Shown here in pieces: positions 41,551-54,744 of a DNA stretch of 64,000 nt. The position numbers and the translations under genes were made by a program. The notes beneath the pieces were generated by a model that searched no databases, had not been told where the DNA came from, and worked only from the letters and a program-made list of their open reading frames with translations. The stretch is from Zonotrichia leucophrys gambelii (taxonomy: Eukaryota; Chordata; Aves; Passeriformes; Passerellidae), in contig NW_026992282.1 in assembly GCF_028769735.1 (NCBI RefSeq), positions 62,001-126,000 of the forward strand, given 5' to 3'. Within the stretch, counting starts at the first letter, position 1. The number at the start of each line of letters is the position of its first letter.

Positions 41551-43590
41551 TGACCCTACCTCCTCTTGGAATTTCCATCAGAACATAGCTGGATTCCAGG
41601 GTTTGGTAGCTGTGTGTGTGCTTCTCTAATTTTTTTTTTGTTTCTTTCTCACTTTCTAATTCCATCTTGCAAATTTTGATTAACATTATATTGAACAGGC
41701 TTAGACTTTGTAAAGTTGAATGGGCCGATTAATGTAAAATGTTTTTTTGATTGATTCAATGCTATATTAAACTTTTTGCCAAGTTTCTCTAATTTTCTGA
41801 AATTGCCAGTAAAGTTTGTTTTGTTTTTTTGAGCTCCTGAGATTCTCTTGTTGGTATTTCTCCAGTGTGTCCATTTCAGAGAACACAAACATCTGTAGTT
41901 CCTTTCAAATGTCTCATTAAGAGAATTGTTTGGGGGGTGGGGGTCAGGGCTTGTGTGTCCTGCTTGGCACAGCCCAGGCAGGGCTTTCCCAGCCACATTC
42001 CACACTCCATTGCCCAGCTGGAGCTCCTGCTGCCTCTGAGTTGTGCTGCCCCAGCCCCAGGGACACTCTCCTTGTCTGCCCATTCCCCCACGGTCTCTGG
42101 GCAGGGATGGCCTCAGTGGGGGCTGCTGACATCCTCAGCGACTTGGAGGCTGCTGCTGAATTTTCCTGCTCCAGAGGCTTGTTCAGCCTTCAGCTCTTCA
42201 GTGCAGGAATTCAGTGTCCCAGGGACCATCCACATTCAAAACACCTTAACAAGCCAAGCCTCTGGGAATAATTTTATTTCAGTTTCCAAATTATTTGTGG
42301 TTAATTCTACAGATTTCAGAAGGCTATTTAAAGTGAATACACTATATAAAAAAAAAAAACAGGGTGAGAAAATATTTTTTAAGTTCTGTAATTTATTTTT
42401 TTTAACTCGTACTTCATTGACATGTGCAGTCTTCAATTGACACTGAATCCAAGTACCTCCTCATGCGGTTTGAATAGACATGAAATTCAAGACCCTTCAT
42501 GGCTGACAATCAATCAGACTCTGTCCCTACTCCCACCCCACCATTTCCCCCATCCAAGCCCTGGCACTCAGAGCAGCCTTGTGCAAATCTGAGCTCCCTC
42601 CAGCCCAGGCTGCACCTGCAGCTTTCAGCTCCTTGGCTCCAACTCCCACCTGCTTTCCTTGGAGAAGGAGCTGCCCGAGACACAGAGGGATGTTCATTTC
42701 TTGTCAGCCAACAAAGCCAAGGGAAGACACAGCTCCATCAAATGCAAAAGTCATTCCTCTGCTGGATCTTAAATACATTTTCCACAGCAGACAGTCTCAG
42801 AGCTTTGGATAACATCTTTTATGCCCAGCACAGATTTCAAGGTCCCCCCAAACCCTCCCTGCCCCAATTCTGCCCAGATATGCTCTTTGCACACACGAGT
42901 CACAGGCTGAAGTCAGGAGCTCCCTCCATGCCCAGAGGGAGGAAAAGCGAGAAAGGTGAGGAAAAGAGCTCTCCTGTGCAGAGCCAAGGTCCAAGTGCCT
43001 CTGCAGTGGGAACCACAACTCATCAGGTTTGTGTCCTTTGGGCTCAGGGACTGGTGACACTCAGAGGTACAGAAAGGTTTCTTGCCAACAAACACAAGTT
43101 GAACATTTGAGCAGTTTAACAACCATCACAGCTCTTCCCTCAGCTCTCTGGAATGTCCCAGCAGCATCTGACATGTCCACCATCCCCAAAGGATTCCTGT
43201 AGAGGCACAGTTTTAGACATTGATATAAGAAAAGGTAATTTGGTGATAGATATAAAGACAATTAAGATGTCATCTTATGTGATATTTATTTAAACTTCAG
43301 AAAGTTTGGGCAACTCCCTGAAGCTCAAAGCATGAAACAAGTAAGTTGAGAGGCACTTGAATGACCGGAAAGCATCTGGTGGAGAAAATCTGGGACCAAT
43401 GGAAAAACAAATATCCAGCTGTTTAAGTGAACAGATGTCCTTAGATATGGCAATTTAGCCAGGAGAGATGGGAGCATTTGATGGAAAAGTGAGAGATTGA
43501 ATAATAGACTGATTATTGGTTACACAAGTAGATGGGAAGATCAGTATTTCTTCTCCTGCCATCAGTACACCTCCAGGAAATCCCCGCTTC
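41551..43590. repeat. Arm block, right copy of 22757-24950
   Basis: Lower identity than the inner arm. Plus-strand frame 42499-43110 partners the minus-strand frame 23100-23819. T-runs at 41629 and A-runs at 42350 are not shared. Confidence 0.5.
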
Positions 43591-45545
43591 TGGTAGGAAA
43601 ACGTTGCCATTCCTTAAGAGTAATCAAATGACTGAAATAATAAAGATTTGCTTGTAAGTATGAAACTAACAGGTATTAAAACCTGTGCCCCTTTCCTGGC
43701 AGACATCAGCTGTGTGTCCATGAACAGGCAGTGCCACTTGTGCCCTGAGGTGCCCAGCTGGGATTGGATCTCTCTGAGAGCACCTGAGGGAGAGCAGAGC
43801 CCCTTGCAAGCTGCAGGTCCCTGACAGCCCTGCAGGGCCCCTGTCCCATCAACATCTGCTCTGCTCCAGTCTGAAATAGGGCCAAGCATGGTGCTGGGAT
43901 CATCAGAGAGCTGAGGTGTGTGCTGGAATTCAATGCCCTCCCCATCCCGCAGCAGCCCTGCATTTCCCTCCTGCAGCCTTGGTCTCCAGCACAGCCATGG
44001 AAGCTCTTTGGGCTCTGGACTGTTCCTGCAGCCCCCAAGGGCAGCTGAGCTCTGCCTCGGGCCCAGTCAGGCCTGGCCAGTGCAGGCCATGCTCAGCAAT
44101 TGCTTGTGTATGCCTGGCCTTGCTGTCAGCCCCGGCAGCGGCTGCGTGGCCCCTTTGTGGCCCTGTGCTGGCCCAGCCATGATGGCCCAGCCCCTGTGCA
44201 GGCCCAGCCCAGGCCAGGAGCATTGCGGCTGGGAACGGCCCCTGTGCCGTGGTGCCCACAGCAGCCTTGGGGCTCTGTGCCCCATGGCCTCCCTGCTGGG
44301 CAGCCTCTGCCAGCTCCTGCAGAGCCCCTGGCACCTGTGGGGCTGCACAAACAGCCCTGCGCCGGCCTCTGGGCCGGCAGAGAGGCAGCCAGGGCTGGCC
44401 ATGACCGAGAACAGGCCCTGAGCCCCGCAGGAGGATGGAGCTGGGCCACAGCCAAACTCAGCCCAGGCCAAAGCTGGGCTCAGCAGCCAGGGCTGCCAAT
44501 GCATGGGGCACAGAGGCTGGCGCTGACAAATGTCCTGGGCCCCCTCCCTGCTCTGTCCATGCCACCAAGGGCACAGAGCAGCCTCCCCTTTGGGCCACTT
44601 GCCTGTTTGCAATGCCTTGCACAGGTGCTGGCCCTGCCCCACAAGGCCTGGCCTGAGTCCTGCCCCTGCACGCCCAGCCAGGCTGAGATGGACACTGATG
44701 GTTTCTGGGCCAGCCTCTCGGAGCCCAGCCCAGCTCCCTGCAAGTTCTGCCAGCTGCCCTTAGCTCTGGGCAGATCCAAGGGCCTCTCCCCAGCCCAGCC
44801 CAGCCGGCTCTGGCCCCACAGCTCTGCTCAGGCCAGGCTGCTCTGGGCACTGCCCCATGGCCTCAGCCCCTGGCAAGGGCACAGCAGCAGCTGCAGCGGC
44901 CACAGGACTCAGCCTCAGCCATGGGGGAATGTGCTTGGCCAAGGCCAAAGGAGGCTCCCTGGCTGCCCTGCTGCCCTCGGGCTGAGGTGCTGAGAGCTCT
45001 GCAGCCCCTGCTGCCATCCCATCTGCCCAGGGCAGCACAAGAGCCCTGGCCCTGGGGCCCTCAAGAGCTGCTCCGTCTCCAGGCCCAGGGCCCATCCCAG
45101 AGCTGGGGCAGCCACCAAGCTGTGCCTGTTTCTGTTCATTGCTGCTCTGATGGGGATGGATCCTCAGCCACTTGGAGGTTGCTGATGAATTTCACTACTC
45201 CAGAGGCTTCTTCTTTCTTGATCTCTTCAGTTCAGGAATTCAGTGAGAAAAGCTCATAAACATTTGCTCAAAACACTAGAACAATACAAGTCACAGGGAA
45301 AAATCTAAGTTTTCAATATTTCTGTTGTTAATTCACAAGTGTATTAAAAGTGAAATTGCAATATTGAAAAAAAAAAGCAGAGAGAACTGTTTTGTCCTGT
45401 TTTCTTTTAATATGTATGGATTGATATCAGCAATGTCCAGTTGATATTAACCCTCAGAACCTTCTAATGCATCCTGAACATTTATGAAAATCAAGATCCT
45501 TCATGGCTGACGATCAAACAGACTTTTTCCACACCTCCTCCCCAC
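43591..45545. other. Right-arm-specific GC-rich segment, no gene called
   Basis: 43690-45130 is very GC-rich (CCAGCCC, GGCCCAG phrases) with long frames on both strands (for example 44100-44993 +, 44067-44642 -) that look compositional. 45150-45545 is a diverged copy of 42120-42540, including the CATGGCTGACGATCAAACAG phrase, so a local duplication occurred here before ERV-C inserted. Confidence 0.45.
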
Positions 45546-45934
45546 TGAGACAGAGTAGAGATCTTGAATTAGGTGAAGTGTCTAACAACGGTGAAAAGTC
45601 AAACGGCCAAAGCTGAAGGAAAAACTCGCATGCCGAGACAGCAAGGAGACAGAGAAAGAAAAACAGAAAAGACCACGAGGTCAATTTGCCCTGACCTAGA
45701 AATTCCTTTGATAAAGAAGAACTGGTGCTAAGTGTCATGCAGGATGAATAAGTATGAACTTATTGTGAAACTGTATGCATATGCAAGGGAGATAAAAGGA
45801 GGTCTGAAATCTTCAGGGGTACACATGCCTTTTGAAGAGAATTTTTCTCTGTGTGCGTCCGGCATCGTAAATAAACATACCGAGCTTTACAACTTTTATA
45901 AAGTTGTGAGGTTTCTTCTTTTCTCCGCAAAACA
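45546..45934 (+). repeat. ERV-C 5' LTR
   Basis: TGAGACAGAG...GCAAAACA. GATAAAAGG near 45790 may be the TATA box; AATAAA near 45870. Confidence 0.88.
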
Positions 45935-45937
45935 TTA

Positions 45938-45955
45938 TGTCGAGCCAGCCAGGAG
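45938..45955 (+). promoter_or_regulatory. ERV-C primer-binding site, tRNA-Arg type
   Basis: TGTCGAGCCAGCCAGGAG, three bases after the LTR. By recall it is the complement of the 3' end of tRNA-Arg(ACG) with one mismatch (TGT for TGG). Confidence 0.6.
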
Positions 45956-48714
45956 TTCTCTGTCCCCGCGGGGGCAGGGGGGATAGACGGACCTCCAAGG
46001 CGCGCCCCAGGATTTTTTTCCTGGTGGGGGTCCGCTTGTCTCAACTTGCCACCTGCGAGGACAGACAACGACCCGCTGGCCTGCGGAGGAAGATATGGTG
46101 TGTACTAAGGGGCCCCAGGGGGGAGGAAGGAGAGAAAGGGAGTAAACCACCCAGAGACGTCTGGGTTCATGGGTGCAGCTGATAGAGCAGCTGTATTAGA
46201 GATGGGGTTCGTCGTCGTCGTCCTGATGGAGAAGGACTGCCAGCGGCTCCGGGGTAAGCTGGGTGAACCCGTGTATGCGTGTATTAGAATTCAGGTTCTG
46301 ATAGGGCAGAGCTAAACTCGCGTATGTTTCTTTTGTTTGCGCGTGTGTGAGTGATGTCTGGACACTGTGTTGCTGTATAGTTAATGTGTGTGGCCAGTGC
46401 ACTGTGTTTGTGATCGTGCAGGTGATATGTGTATGATGTATAAAAGAGAGTAAATCTACAGTGCCCTACAGTGCGGGGGGGTCAGTACTCCCCGTGTTTG
46501 AAGCAGCCGAGTGAAGCCAGAGGCGCCGGCTGCAGCAGGCTGCGGGGGCAGGGAGAGAAGTGCCCCACGGAGAAGCGAGTGGAAGAATATCAGTGATAGT
46601 ATTTATCGTGTTTGAATGTAGTGATTTGTGTAGATTTGGTACATTTTAACCGTGAGTATGAGCTCAGAGAGTTCCTTTTTCTTGGATGTTTGGACTTGAT
46701 CTCTAGACTGTGTGCTGTTATTTTGATTGTGTCCAGGAAAATTGATATGAGTAAATGCTGAATTATAGTATGCTGTGTTGTGTCGAGAAAAGTGAGCACT
46801 TTGAGAAATATGCCCCTTCCCAGTGATTTTGTGTGGTGATTTTCTTCCGCTGCATTGTGGTAATTTGATTCTCAGATTGTATAGTGGTGTTTGTAGAGAT
46901 TTTAAGATTTTGTTGCAACAAGAGTAGCATTTTACATAAGAGAACTATAGTACAGTGATTTATGTTTAACTTCGATAAAGTGAGTTAAAAGAATTCCAAG
47001 AATTCTCCCCCTCATAGTAATTCAAGCCTTAGCTCTAGTGAATTTGAGATAAAGGGGGGGGAGAGTGCATGTGTCTGTGTCTGTGTCTGTGGGCATATCA
47101 GAGTTTCGGCTGTGACTAGCACAGCCTTTTTGCAAAGCAGCAAAACAAGTGTAAGTAGACACAGTGCTTAATTAGATTGTGCAAGAAGAGAACTAGAAAA
47201 GACTGATATTTTTTAAAACAGAGTTTATGTAGAAGAGATGAATGAGATGAATTAGTTAATGAGACTTATGAGATTTATGAGACTTTGGTTGGTACTGCAG
47301 TAAGTCTTTACTGGAAACAATCCGCTGAAAGGATTTAAAGTTCTCTGTAACAAACAGAATAGCCTGCCTTTGTGAGCAATTTCGGGGAGCCTTTAGTACA
47401 TCAAGAGGCTGGCACGCTGTGTGAGGTGACAGTAGCTGTGCCCTGGGCACAGGGACAGCTCTGGCTGCCCTGTCTCCCCAGAGAACACGGGAATGGCCTG
47501 TGGGCAAAAGCTGGATGTGCAGGTATTATTGCAGTGCGGTGTTTATGAGAAACACTGGTATTGCTGTTTTGCTGTTCCAATAAGTGTCAGAGTACACGCC
47601 CCGAGTGTAAATTAGAAGTTTCTGGTCAAGCGGATTCAGAACCTAAGGTCTTAGAGCTTGTGTGTGAGAATCACAGCTGATACCTGCCACCTGGAGCTGT
47701 GTGTATAGGAGGAAAACTGAGAAACTACTGTGAAAGTCTGTAAAAAAGTTTGAATAGAAGCGAGATAGGGCAAAGAGAAATAAATAATGAGAACTGACCA
47801 GAGCAAACAGGTTCCTAAATTAGCCCCTTTTGGGAGGGGCTCACTGGGAAGAGGTTGCCAGTAAGAGCAGCTCAGAAAATAAAAAGATTTATAGTGCTTC
47901 ATTGTTGTTAGTACTGTTTTATAATAAGAAGATAAATGAGATAGTTTTTGTATGCTGAAATGTCTTTTGTTTTAAGAAATCACCCAGAATGACAAAGAGA
48001 CTGTGAGATCAGACCACTCTCTGGTCTTGGCCCTTGAAAAGGAAAACAAGGCAAAGAGAAAGCAAATCAAACATGTTGTTCAGCATGCAGCATAAGATAG
48101 CAACGTATGAAATCAGGCAAGGATTATCACGCTGAAATGCGAAGCAATCACAGTTCGCAAAATGAGTACATATGATTTGTAAAGGCTTCCTCCCAAGGTA
48201 AGGGAAGAGGGGTAAAAGTAACCTTCCCAAAAGGGAAGAATTTTTGTCGGCACAAGAGTCATGTGTTCAGTTTTAAATAAAGCTTTAGTACCTGTGGAGA
48301 ATGTTTATGTTGTAGTGTGGAGAATGAACAACTGGCCAGTCTGAGAAGGCATACTTTTGCAAACCTTTAAGGTAACATGTGTACTATGTGTACCTAAAAA
48401 CTTTTGTACAATTCGCTCAATTTGCTAAACATTCTCAAATGAGAAAGGTTACTCTAGAGGCAAATAATATAAAGATGTTAAGCTTAATATTAACAGACAC
48501 TGAAATTAAGAAAGACATTAGTAAAGAGATATTAGAATAAGTAAATAAGTGTTTTCAAGGGTATGGGCCTCTGCTGTACCAGGGAGAGTGAAACATGCTC
48601 CCCCATGGGATGCTCCCCCATCAAGCTTAATGAAAGAACATAACCAGTGAGAACTGAGTAGTACCCTCAAAGGGAAAGTAAGGAAAGAATCAGTCCAATA
48701 ACTGATAGTACTAG
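45956..48714 (+). pseudogene. ERV-C leader and gag region, unrecognisable
   Basis: A GC-rich leader (to about 46100) is followed by 2.6 kb of AT-rich sequence with no long frame. By position it should hold gag and protease, but no major homology region, zinc knuckle or DTG motif could be read. A TGTGTCTGTGTCTGTG run is near 47071. Either strongly decayed or replaced. Confidence 0.4.
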
Positions 48715-51430
48715 ATTAAGGGCTGTCAATAAGATAACACAGAATTTGTACCCTGTGGTAGAAAATCCATAGACCTTACTAACTTGTTTAACACCTGAGC
48801 TAACCTGGTTCACTGTTTTAGGCCTAAGAGATGCCTTCTTTTGCCTCCCTATCCACGAAGCCAGCCAGAACATTTTTGCATTCAAACACAAGCTCACATA
48901 GTCCATGTGCCTGAAAGCTTCAAAATTCCCCACTCCGATTGGAGAACAGCTTGCAAAGACTCAGAGTCCCGGGAAGCTCCACAAGAAGAAAAGAAGCTGT
49001 TGCAGTACGTAGATGATCTTCTAGTAGCCACTTGGACGAGAGAAGCAAGAGAAGCCTAGACGGTAAGCCTTTTGAATTTCCTAGGACTCCAAAGACGCAG
49101 AGTCTCAAAGAAAAAGGCACAGGTAGTGAAACAGAAAGTAATCTACCTGGGGTAAGAAGTGAGTGCTGAGCAGCAGACTTTAAGGCAGAGAAACCCTATG
49201 CCAAACCCTGAACCCCAGACAACGAAAGAACTCCAAATCTTCTTAGGCATGGCAGGGTAGTGCCAGCTGTGATTTTATAATTATAGACTGTTCGCCAGAC
49301 CCCTCTATGCTCTTATTGCCAATGGGAACTGAGATCTCCAGTGGACAAGAGATGCCACACGGGCCTTTCACCAGCTAGAGAGTCCCCTCATGTCGGCTCC
49401 AGCTTTGAAACTTCCAGATGTAAGTAAAGCATTCTTTCTATTTTTCCATGCAAGGAATTGCCCTAGGAATATTGGCTCAAGACTTGGGTCCATACCAGAA
49501 GGTAGTTGCTTACTTCTCTAAGCAACTAAATACAACAGCCAAAAGATGGCCAAGTTGCCTCAGACCTGTAGCAGCAGTTGTGCTGAACACTGAAGAAGCA
49601 CACAAGTTTACCCTAGGACAAAAATGACTGTGCTAGTGTCCCACACAGTGTCTGCAGTACTAGAAGTAAAAGGTGGCCACTGGCTTTCACCACAGAAGTT
49701 TCTGAAATACCAGGCCATCATGGTAGAGCAAGATGATGAAGAGATAGTGGTGACTAATATTGTCAACCCAGCTTCTTTTCTCAGTAGAATCAAAGAGAAG
49801 CAGTACACCACGATTGCCTAGAGACCATTGAAGCTACCTACTCCAGCCGCCCAGACTTAAAAGATACTCCTCCAGACGTTGCAGAGACCTGGTTCACTGA
49901 CAAGAAAGCGACATTGCAAAATTCACAGTGACTACCTGCAGAGAAGTAATAGAGTCTGGACCCTTACCAACAGGTACCTCTGCACAAGATGCTGAGATAA
50001 ATGCATGGACCCATGCCTTAGAAACAGCAAAAGCCATTCAGAGTTGTGCATGCACATGGAGCCATCTGGAAAGAGAAGAGACTGCAGACTTCACAGAGAA
50101 AGAAGAGACAATCCAGCTGCTGGAAGCAGTTCAGCTACCTGAGAAGGCATATTAAGGCACACCAGAGAGTGAGCTTAAAATTAGAAGAAAGAAATGAGCT
50201 GGCAGATAGAGAGGCAAAGAAAGCAGCAAAGGGTGAAGTACAGATTTTCCTCGAAGGTAAGCCATAATACAATAATACTAATCAAAAGAGACATACAACT
50301 GCAAAGAGTGAGCTACCATTGAAAGAGAGCTAGTAATCCCTTCCCATTTTCGTGGTTACTAGTGAAGGAAGGGCACTAGAAAACACACTAGAGCCTAACT
50401 ACTTAAAGCCTTTTATAGAGTGTGGCTCCTTTCTCGAAATGACCAAGGCTGCGAGTGATACAGAGCGCATTGAAATGAAGTGTTAACTTTGAAGTAGTAA
50501 TTCCCACAAGCTTTCTAGAACACACATCTGATTGAAAAGATTGTTGTATCGTTGTCAGGAATCTATATGCCACTATCACTCAGGTGAGCTGATAATGTGA
50601 TCCTTGCCTCCAGACTAACTCAAAATACCCCCCCCCGGGGCCAAAACTCGGTCAGACTTGGAGAGGCCATGGGCCTGTACAGCAGTGGCAAATCAACTTT
50701 TCAGAACTCCCAAGGAAAGGGGGGTATCAGTATTTACTGGTATTAATAGATACATTTTCAGAGTGGCCAGAAACATTCCCCACCAGAACTGTCAAAGCTC
50801 AAGAGGTGAACAGATCATTTTCATAAGAAATAATACCACGCTTCAGAGTTCCAGCCACAATATCCTCAGATAAAGAATCACCTTTCATTTCCAAAATAGT
50901 GCAACAGATTAGAAGCCATCTGAGCATAGATTAAGAACTTCGCACCCCATACCGCCCCAAATCAAGCGGCCAGAAAGAGAGAATGAATCATTTGATTAAG
51001 CAGCAAATCATAAGACTAGAGCAAGAAGCTCTTCCACTAGCACTATTGCAAATTCAAACTAAACCGTTTGAGCTAAAAGAATGCTGAATCCTTTTAGAAT
51101 GCCTTATAGAAGACCATATAGAATACAAGGGGAATTTCCAGAATGTCCACCTACATGGTGGCATTAAGCAAACAGCTCAGAGTAATTGAGAAACAGGCAG
51201 CTAGAACTTGGTGCAGAGAATTAGATAGCCTGGAGATGATGTAAGATGATGTATATGTTAAGTCTCTTACAGAGAAGACTTTGGAACCATAGTGAGAGAG
51301 ACCACTGCAAGTACCTCTCACCACCTTCACTGCAATCAAAATCAAGGAGCAGAATGCCTAGATCCATCACTCTCGGGTGAAGAAGGCCCAGAAGCCCCTT
51401 CAGGAGTGACACCAGGAGACAATGAACTGA
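48715..51430 (+). pseudogene. pol: ERV-C pol remnant (gamma-type RT, RNase H, integrase)
   Basis: Readable in pieces. RT: LRAVNK near 48715, WFTVLGLRDAFFCLPIH (about 48808-48858), LLQYVDDLLVA with the YVDD active site (49003-49014 region), then a connection-domain stretch to 49830. RNase H: AQDAEINAWTHALE (about 49985) and ELADREAKKAA (about 50200). Integrase: the EWPETFPTRTVKA core region near 50760-50800, TPYRPKSSGQKERMN near 50945, and a C-terminal VPLTTFTAIKI segment near 51315. YVDD and this order are gammaretrovirus-like. Many stops and frame changes. Confidence 0.8.
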
Positions 51431-51539
51431 GACTAAAACTTACTCGGGCAAAATGAATATAGTGCAGTCAAGAGTAGCTCATACTTTAGTGTACAGAATT
51501 GTTTTGTATAGAATTATAACTGAAGTTTTAGAACTAGAG

Positions 51540-54027
51540 AGTACCTCTACCCAAAGCAATGCTGAATGGCCTTGGTCCCTGGCATTTAATCAGTATACCA
51601 GATCCATGAAAAAACCTTCTGAGATAAAAGATTTAAACATATCTACTGTAGTAATCCACGAGAATCAGGTATGTGAAGAGTAAGAATAGCAAGAACAAGA
51701 ACTGTGAACACTTCAAAAAATCTGAAGAGAAGAAATCAAAGTAAAGTGCTTAGTCATCAATAAGATAGCTTATGAGAGACCAGATTAATTAGTGTCTGAA
51801 CCTCCCCTGGTGTGTATGAACACCAGGGAGTCTGTGATAACTTAAGTGAATCAGACTGTTGGTGTAATTTCACCCTGATACAGCCTGTAGAAGTGATCTG
51901 CCTTTGAGCTCGAGTTACTGTCAGACTTTCATTTGAATTCAAAGTGGACACTGCACTTTTTACCACAGCGGGGCCTTATACACCCCATACTAGTTCAGAC
52001 TCTACCCAAACTCCAAACTTGAACCTAATGTAGTAAAGAATTTGACTGAACAACAGCTATTATTCAATCCAGAATAGTCTCTCAAACGTGTAGAGTTGAA
52101 GATGCAAATTAACATCTCAAAAATCCAACCAGCCTGCTCCTCCTTCCTAAAAACTTCCTGTGAGAGCTGGACAACATGGTCACAAAAACGGGCATATCTC
52201 AGGAGCAGAACAAGAAAAGAAAGAGCCAGCTCTCCTGGTGCCTAAAACCAGAAACACCAAGAAATCAGTTTCCTTAGGTCATTTTCCAAGCTCGTTGGAT
52301 GAACCCCCAGGCAATAGCTGGTAAAGAGTGCTGAACTGCAGGCGATAAATTAACCCAAGCAAGGAAAGTGACTTTCCTTATTTATAGCTGTCCCTTTTCC
52401 TATAGAGATTTGGATCAGTGATTTTCCCAGTCTGAAGCAGGTAGATTCTGCTTAAAAGAAGTAGAGAGAGAGAGACCCCCTCAGAGCTCAGCAGCAAGCT
52501 GTAGGATTTTGAGCATCACTTTTGGGCTGAGTGTTTCAAGTAGCAGAAACCTGATCCCAGTTTCTTCTGAAGCACTGCAATGAATTTAAGCTCTTCTCTC
52601 AAGATTTCCCCTCCATTATCCTCTGCCCTGAACACAGTCCACAGCTTGATCTTAACTAGGGGCAAGGTGGGTGACCAGGAGAGACATTCCTGCTTGCCAC
52701 ACATCTGGGAAATCAGGTGCTTTGGGAGGAGAGAGAGAGGTTAGACTCCCTGAAGTCTCTACATTTCAGAGCAAACATCTGCCTCAAGTATGACCTAAAC
52801 CTCTGTCAGATACACTTGTGAAGTGTGTCTGAATTTGTAGTATGAGCCTAGCACATCCCTCTGGCAAAGAGAGATGATCATGGACAGAAAGCAGTTCCTG
52901 TTCCCCATAACAAACATCTAACTGGCATATTAGGGACAAGATTAAGAGTTTTAAATAGAATTGATTCAGAAATACTGATGAATAAACTGGCTGCTGCAGC
53001 AAGTAGCCTAACAAAATTGAAGCAGCCTTTATAGTAATCTCTATTAGCATTAGGAACTAGCCAGTGACAGATTTCAAAAGTACTGCCAAAGTAAAGAAGT
53101 ATGAAGAAGCCGGGGACCAAGACCACAAATTGATAGTAGAAGCACTTAGTATAGTTCAAGATAATGTGTCTTTAGCTTTCAGTTGTGTACAAGCACAGTT
53201 ATGGATACAAGCAACAACAGCTCTGATCATATAAGAAAGGAGTAAAAGTAATTTTCCAGCTGAAATTCAGAAAATTGAGTGAGATAATGCAATTGATTTT
53301 GAAAAGAAGTTTCAATCCTAGTAGACTATAGTGAATTTCACCTATGATCCTGTTTCTAATGTGGCCACTGCCTTTGTGCTTACCATACGTAATGCCACTG
53401 TTTATGTTATCCATCCCATCATTGCCCTAAGATTAAATCATGAAGAAACAATACTCTATCCTTCAGAACATAGAGTGTGGGCACGAAAAGATGAATGGAA
53501 AGTGGCAGACAGTAAACTTAGAATCCTGCATTACTAGAGAACAAATGAGATTCATTTGTAAAAACAATACTGCTAATGCCCAGGATGTGTTTGGACACTG
53601 AACAGAGTATTTGCCACTTTGAAAGTCATCCAGTCACTGACCAGAAAACTGTGCTCGTATATACTGGAAAAGGGCGTATGTTTGAGAACTGCTTGTGCTG
53701 CTGTAAAAATTGATAGCAATGATGTTATTCTGTCTAGTAGAAACCATTCTAATCATTGTGTTTGTAATTTTGTTAAGATTATTGAGTGTGATTTTTCGTA
53801 TTTAGTACCAGTAACATCCCACCAGCTGATTACAGCCAATTACACAGTGTATCACAGACTACCACCTACCCCTATTGGGGCGAACCTTACATTAGTAAAA
53901 CAATTAATTAAACACCAAGACCTATTAGAAGTCTTGAAAGAAATCCAAGAAAGTAGAAAGAAAACCTTAATTACTGTCCAACAGGATACAAAAGAGATAA
54001 CCAGAGTTCTACAAAGAATAAAATAAA
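51540..54027 (+). pseudogene. env: ERV-C env-like remnant
   Basis: Open pieces at 51453-51683, 53331-53537 and 53619-54026 with scattered asparagine glycosylation sites (for example NATVYVI, NYTVYH, NLTLV). A heptad-rich piece near 52930-53010 (RLRVLNRID, LAAAASSLTKLK) resembles a TM-subunit fusion or heptad region, and a C-terminal coil (LEVLKEIQESRKK...) follows. The position between integrase and the 3' LTR supports env. I do not identify a CX6CC motif or a clear membrane anchor. Confidence 0.55.
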
Positions 54028-54318
54028 ATATAGATCATCCCTGGTAAGATGTGATCTTTGAGTAGTCACCAACTGCAAATGGAATCCTTAATGAGTTGTG
54101 CCACCCTATTGTAGTTTTACTAATATTAGTTTAGATAAGCTTAAGATTATCTATTACATTGTTAATTTAGAACTAGAGAATACTACAACGAATACTACAA
54201 CAAATGGCTGTACTAACCTCTTTATCAAACGTACATAGTGAAGCATTAAAAGACACTTATTGTCATGAAAGTTTTCATTAAGTAAAAGAATTTACTTATT
54301 TCCTAGGAAAGGGGGGAA

Positions 54319-54713
54319 TGAGACAGAGTAGAGATCCTGAATTAGGTGAAGTGTCTAACAACGGTGAAAAGTCAAACGGCCAAAGCTGAAGGAAAAGCTC
54401 GCATGCTGAGACAGCAAGGAGACAGAGAAAGAAAAACAGAAAAGACCACGAGGTCAATTTGCCCCGACCTAGAAATTCCTTTGATAAAGAAGAACTGGTG
54501 CTAAGTGTCATGCAGGATGAATATGTATGAACTTATTGTGAAACTGTATGCATATGCATTTGAAAGGGAGATAAAAGGAGGTCTGAAATTTTCAGGGGTA
54601 CGCATGCCTTTTGAAGAGAATTTTTCTCTGTGTGCGTCCGGTGCCGTAAATAAACATACCGAGCTTTACAACTTTTATAAAGTTGTGAGATTTCTTCTTT
54701 TCTCCGCAAAACA
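54319..54713 (+). repeat. ERV-C 3' LTR
   Basis: 395 bp; has 6 extra bases (TTTGAA, near 54560) relative to the 5' LTR. Confidence 0.88.
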
Positions 54714-54744
54714 CCACCATTTCCCTCATCCCACCCCTGGAACT

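Larger units (their letters stand above)
45546..54713 (+). mobile_element. ERV-C: degenerate gammaretrovirus-like provirus, right arm only
   Basis: 9168 bp with LTRs of 389 and 395 bp that differ at about ten bases plus a 6 bp indel (roughly 2.6%). Flanks share CCAC, consistent with a 4 bp target duplication. A tRNA-Arg-like primer site, a polypurine tract (AAAGGGGGGAA), gamma-type reverse transcriptase and integrase remains, and an env-like remnant are present. All reading frames carry many stops and frameshifts. Clearly older than ERV-A and ERV-B. Confidence 0.88.

Noticed and set aside
44067..44993. Overlapping open frames of 190-300 codons on both strands
   Set aside because: Both strands and several frames are open at once in very GC-rich sequence; composition, not coding. 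No start context or motif.
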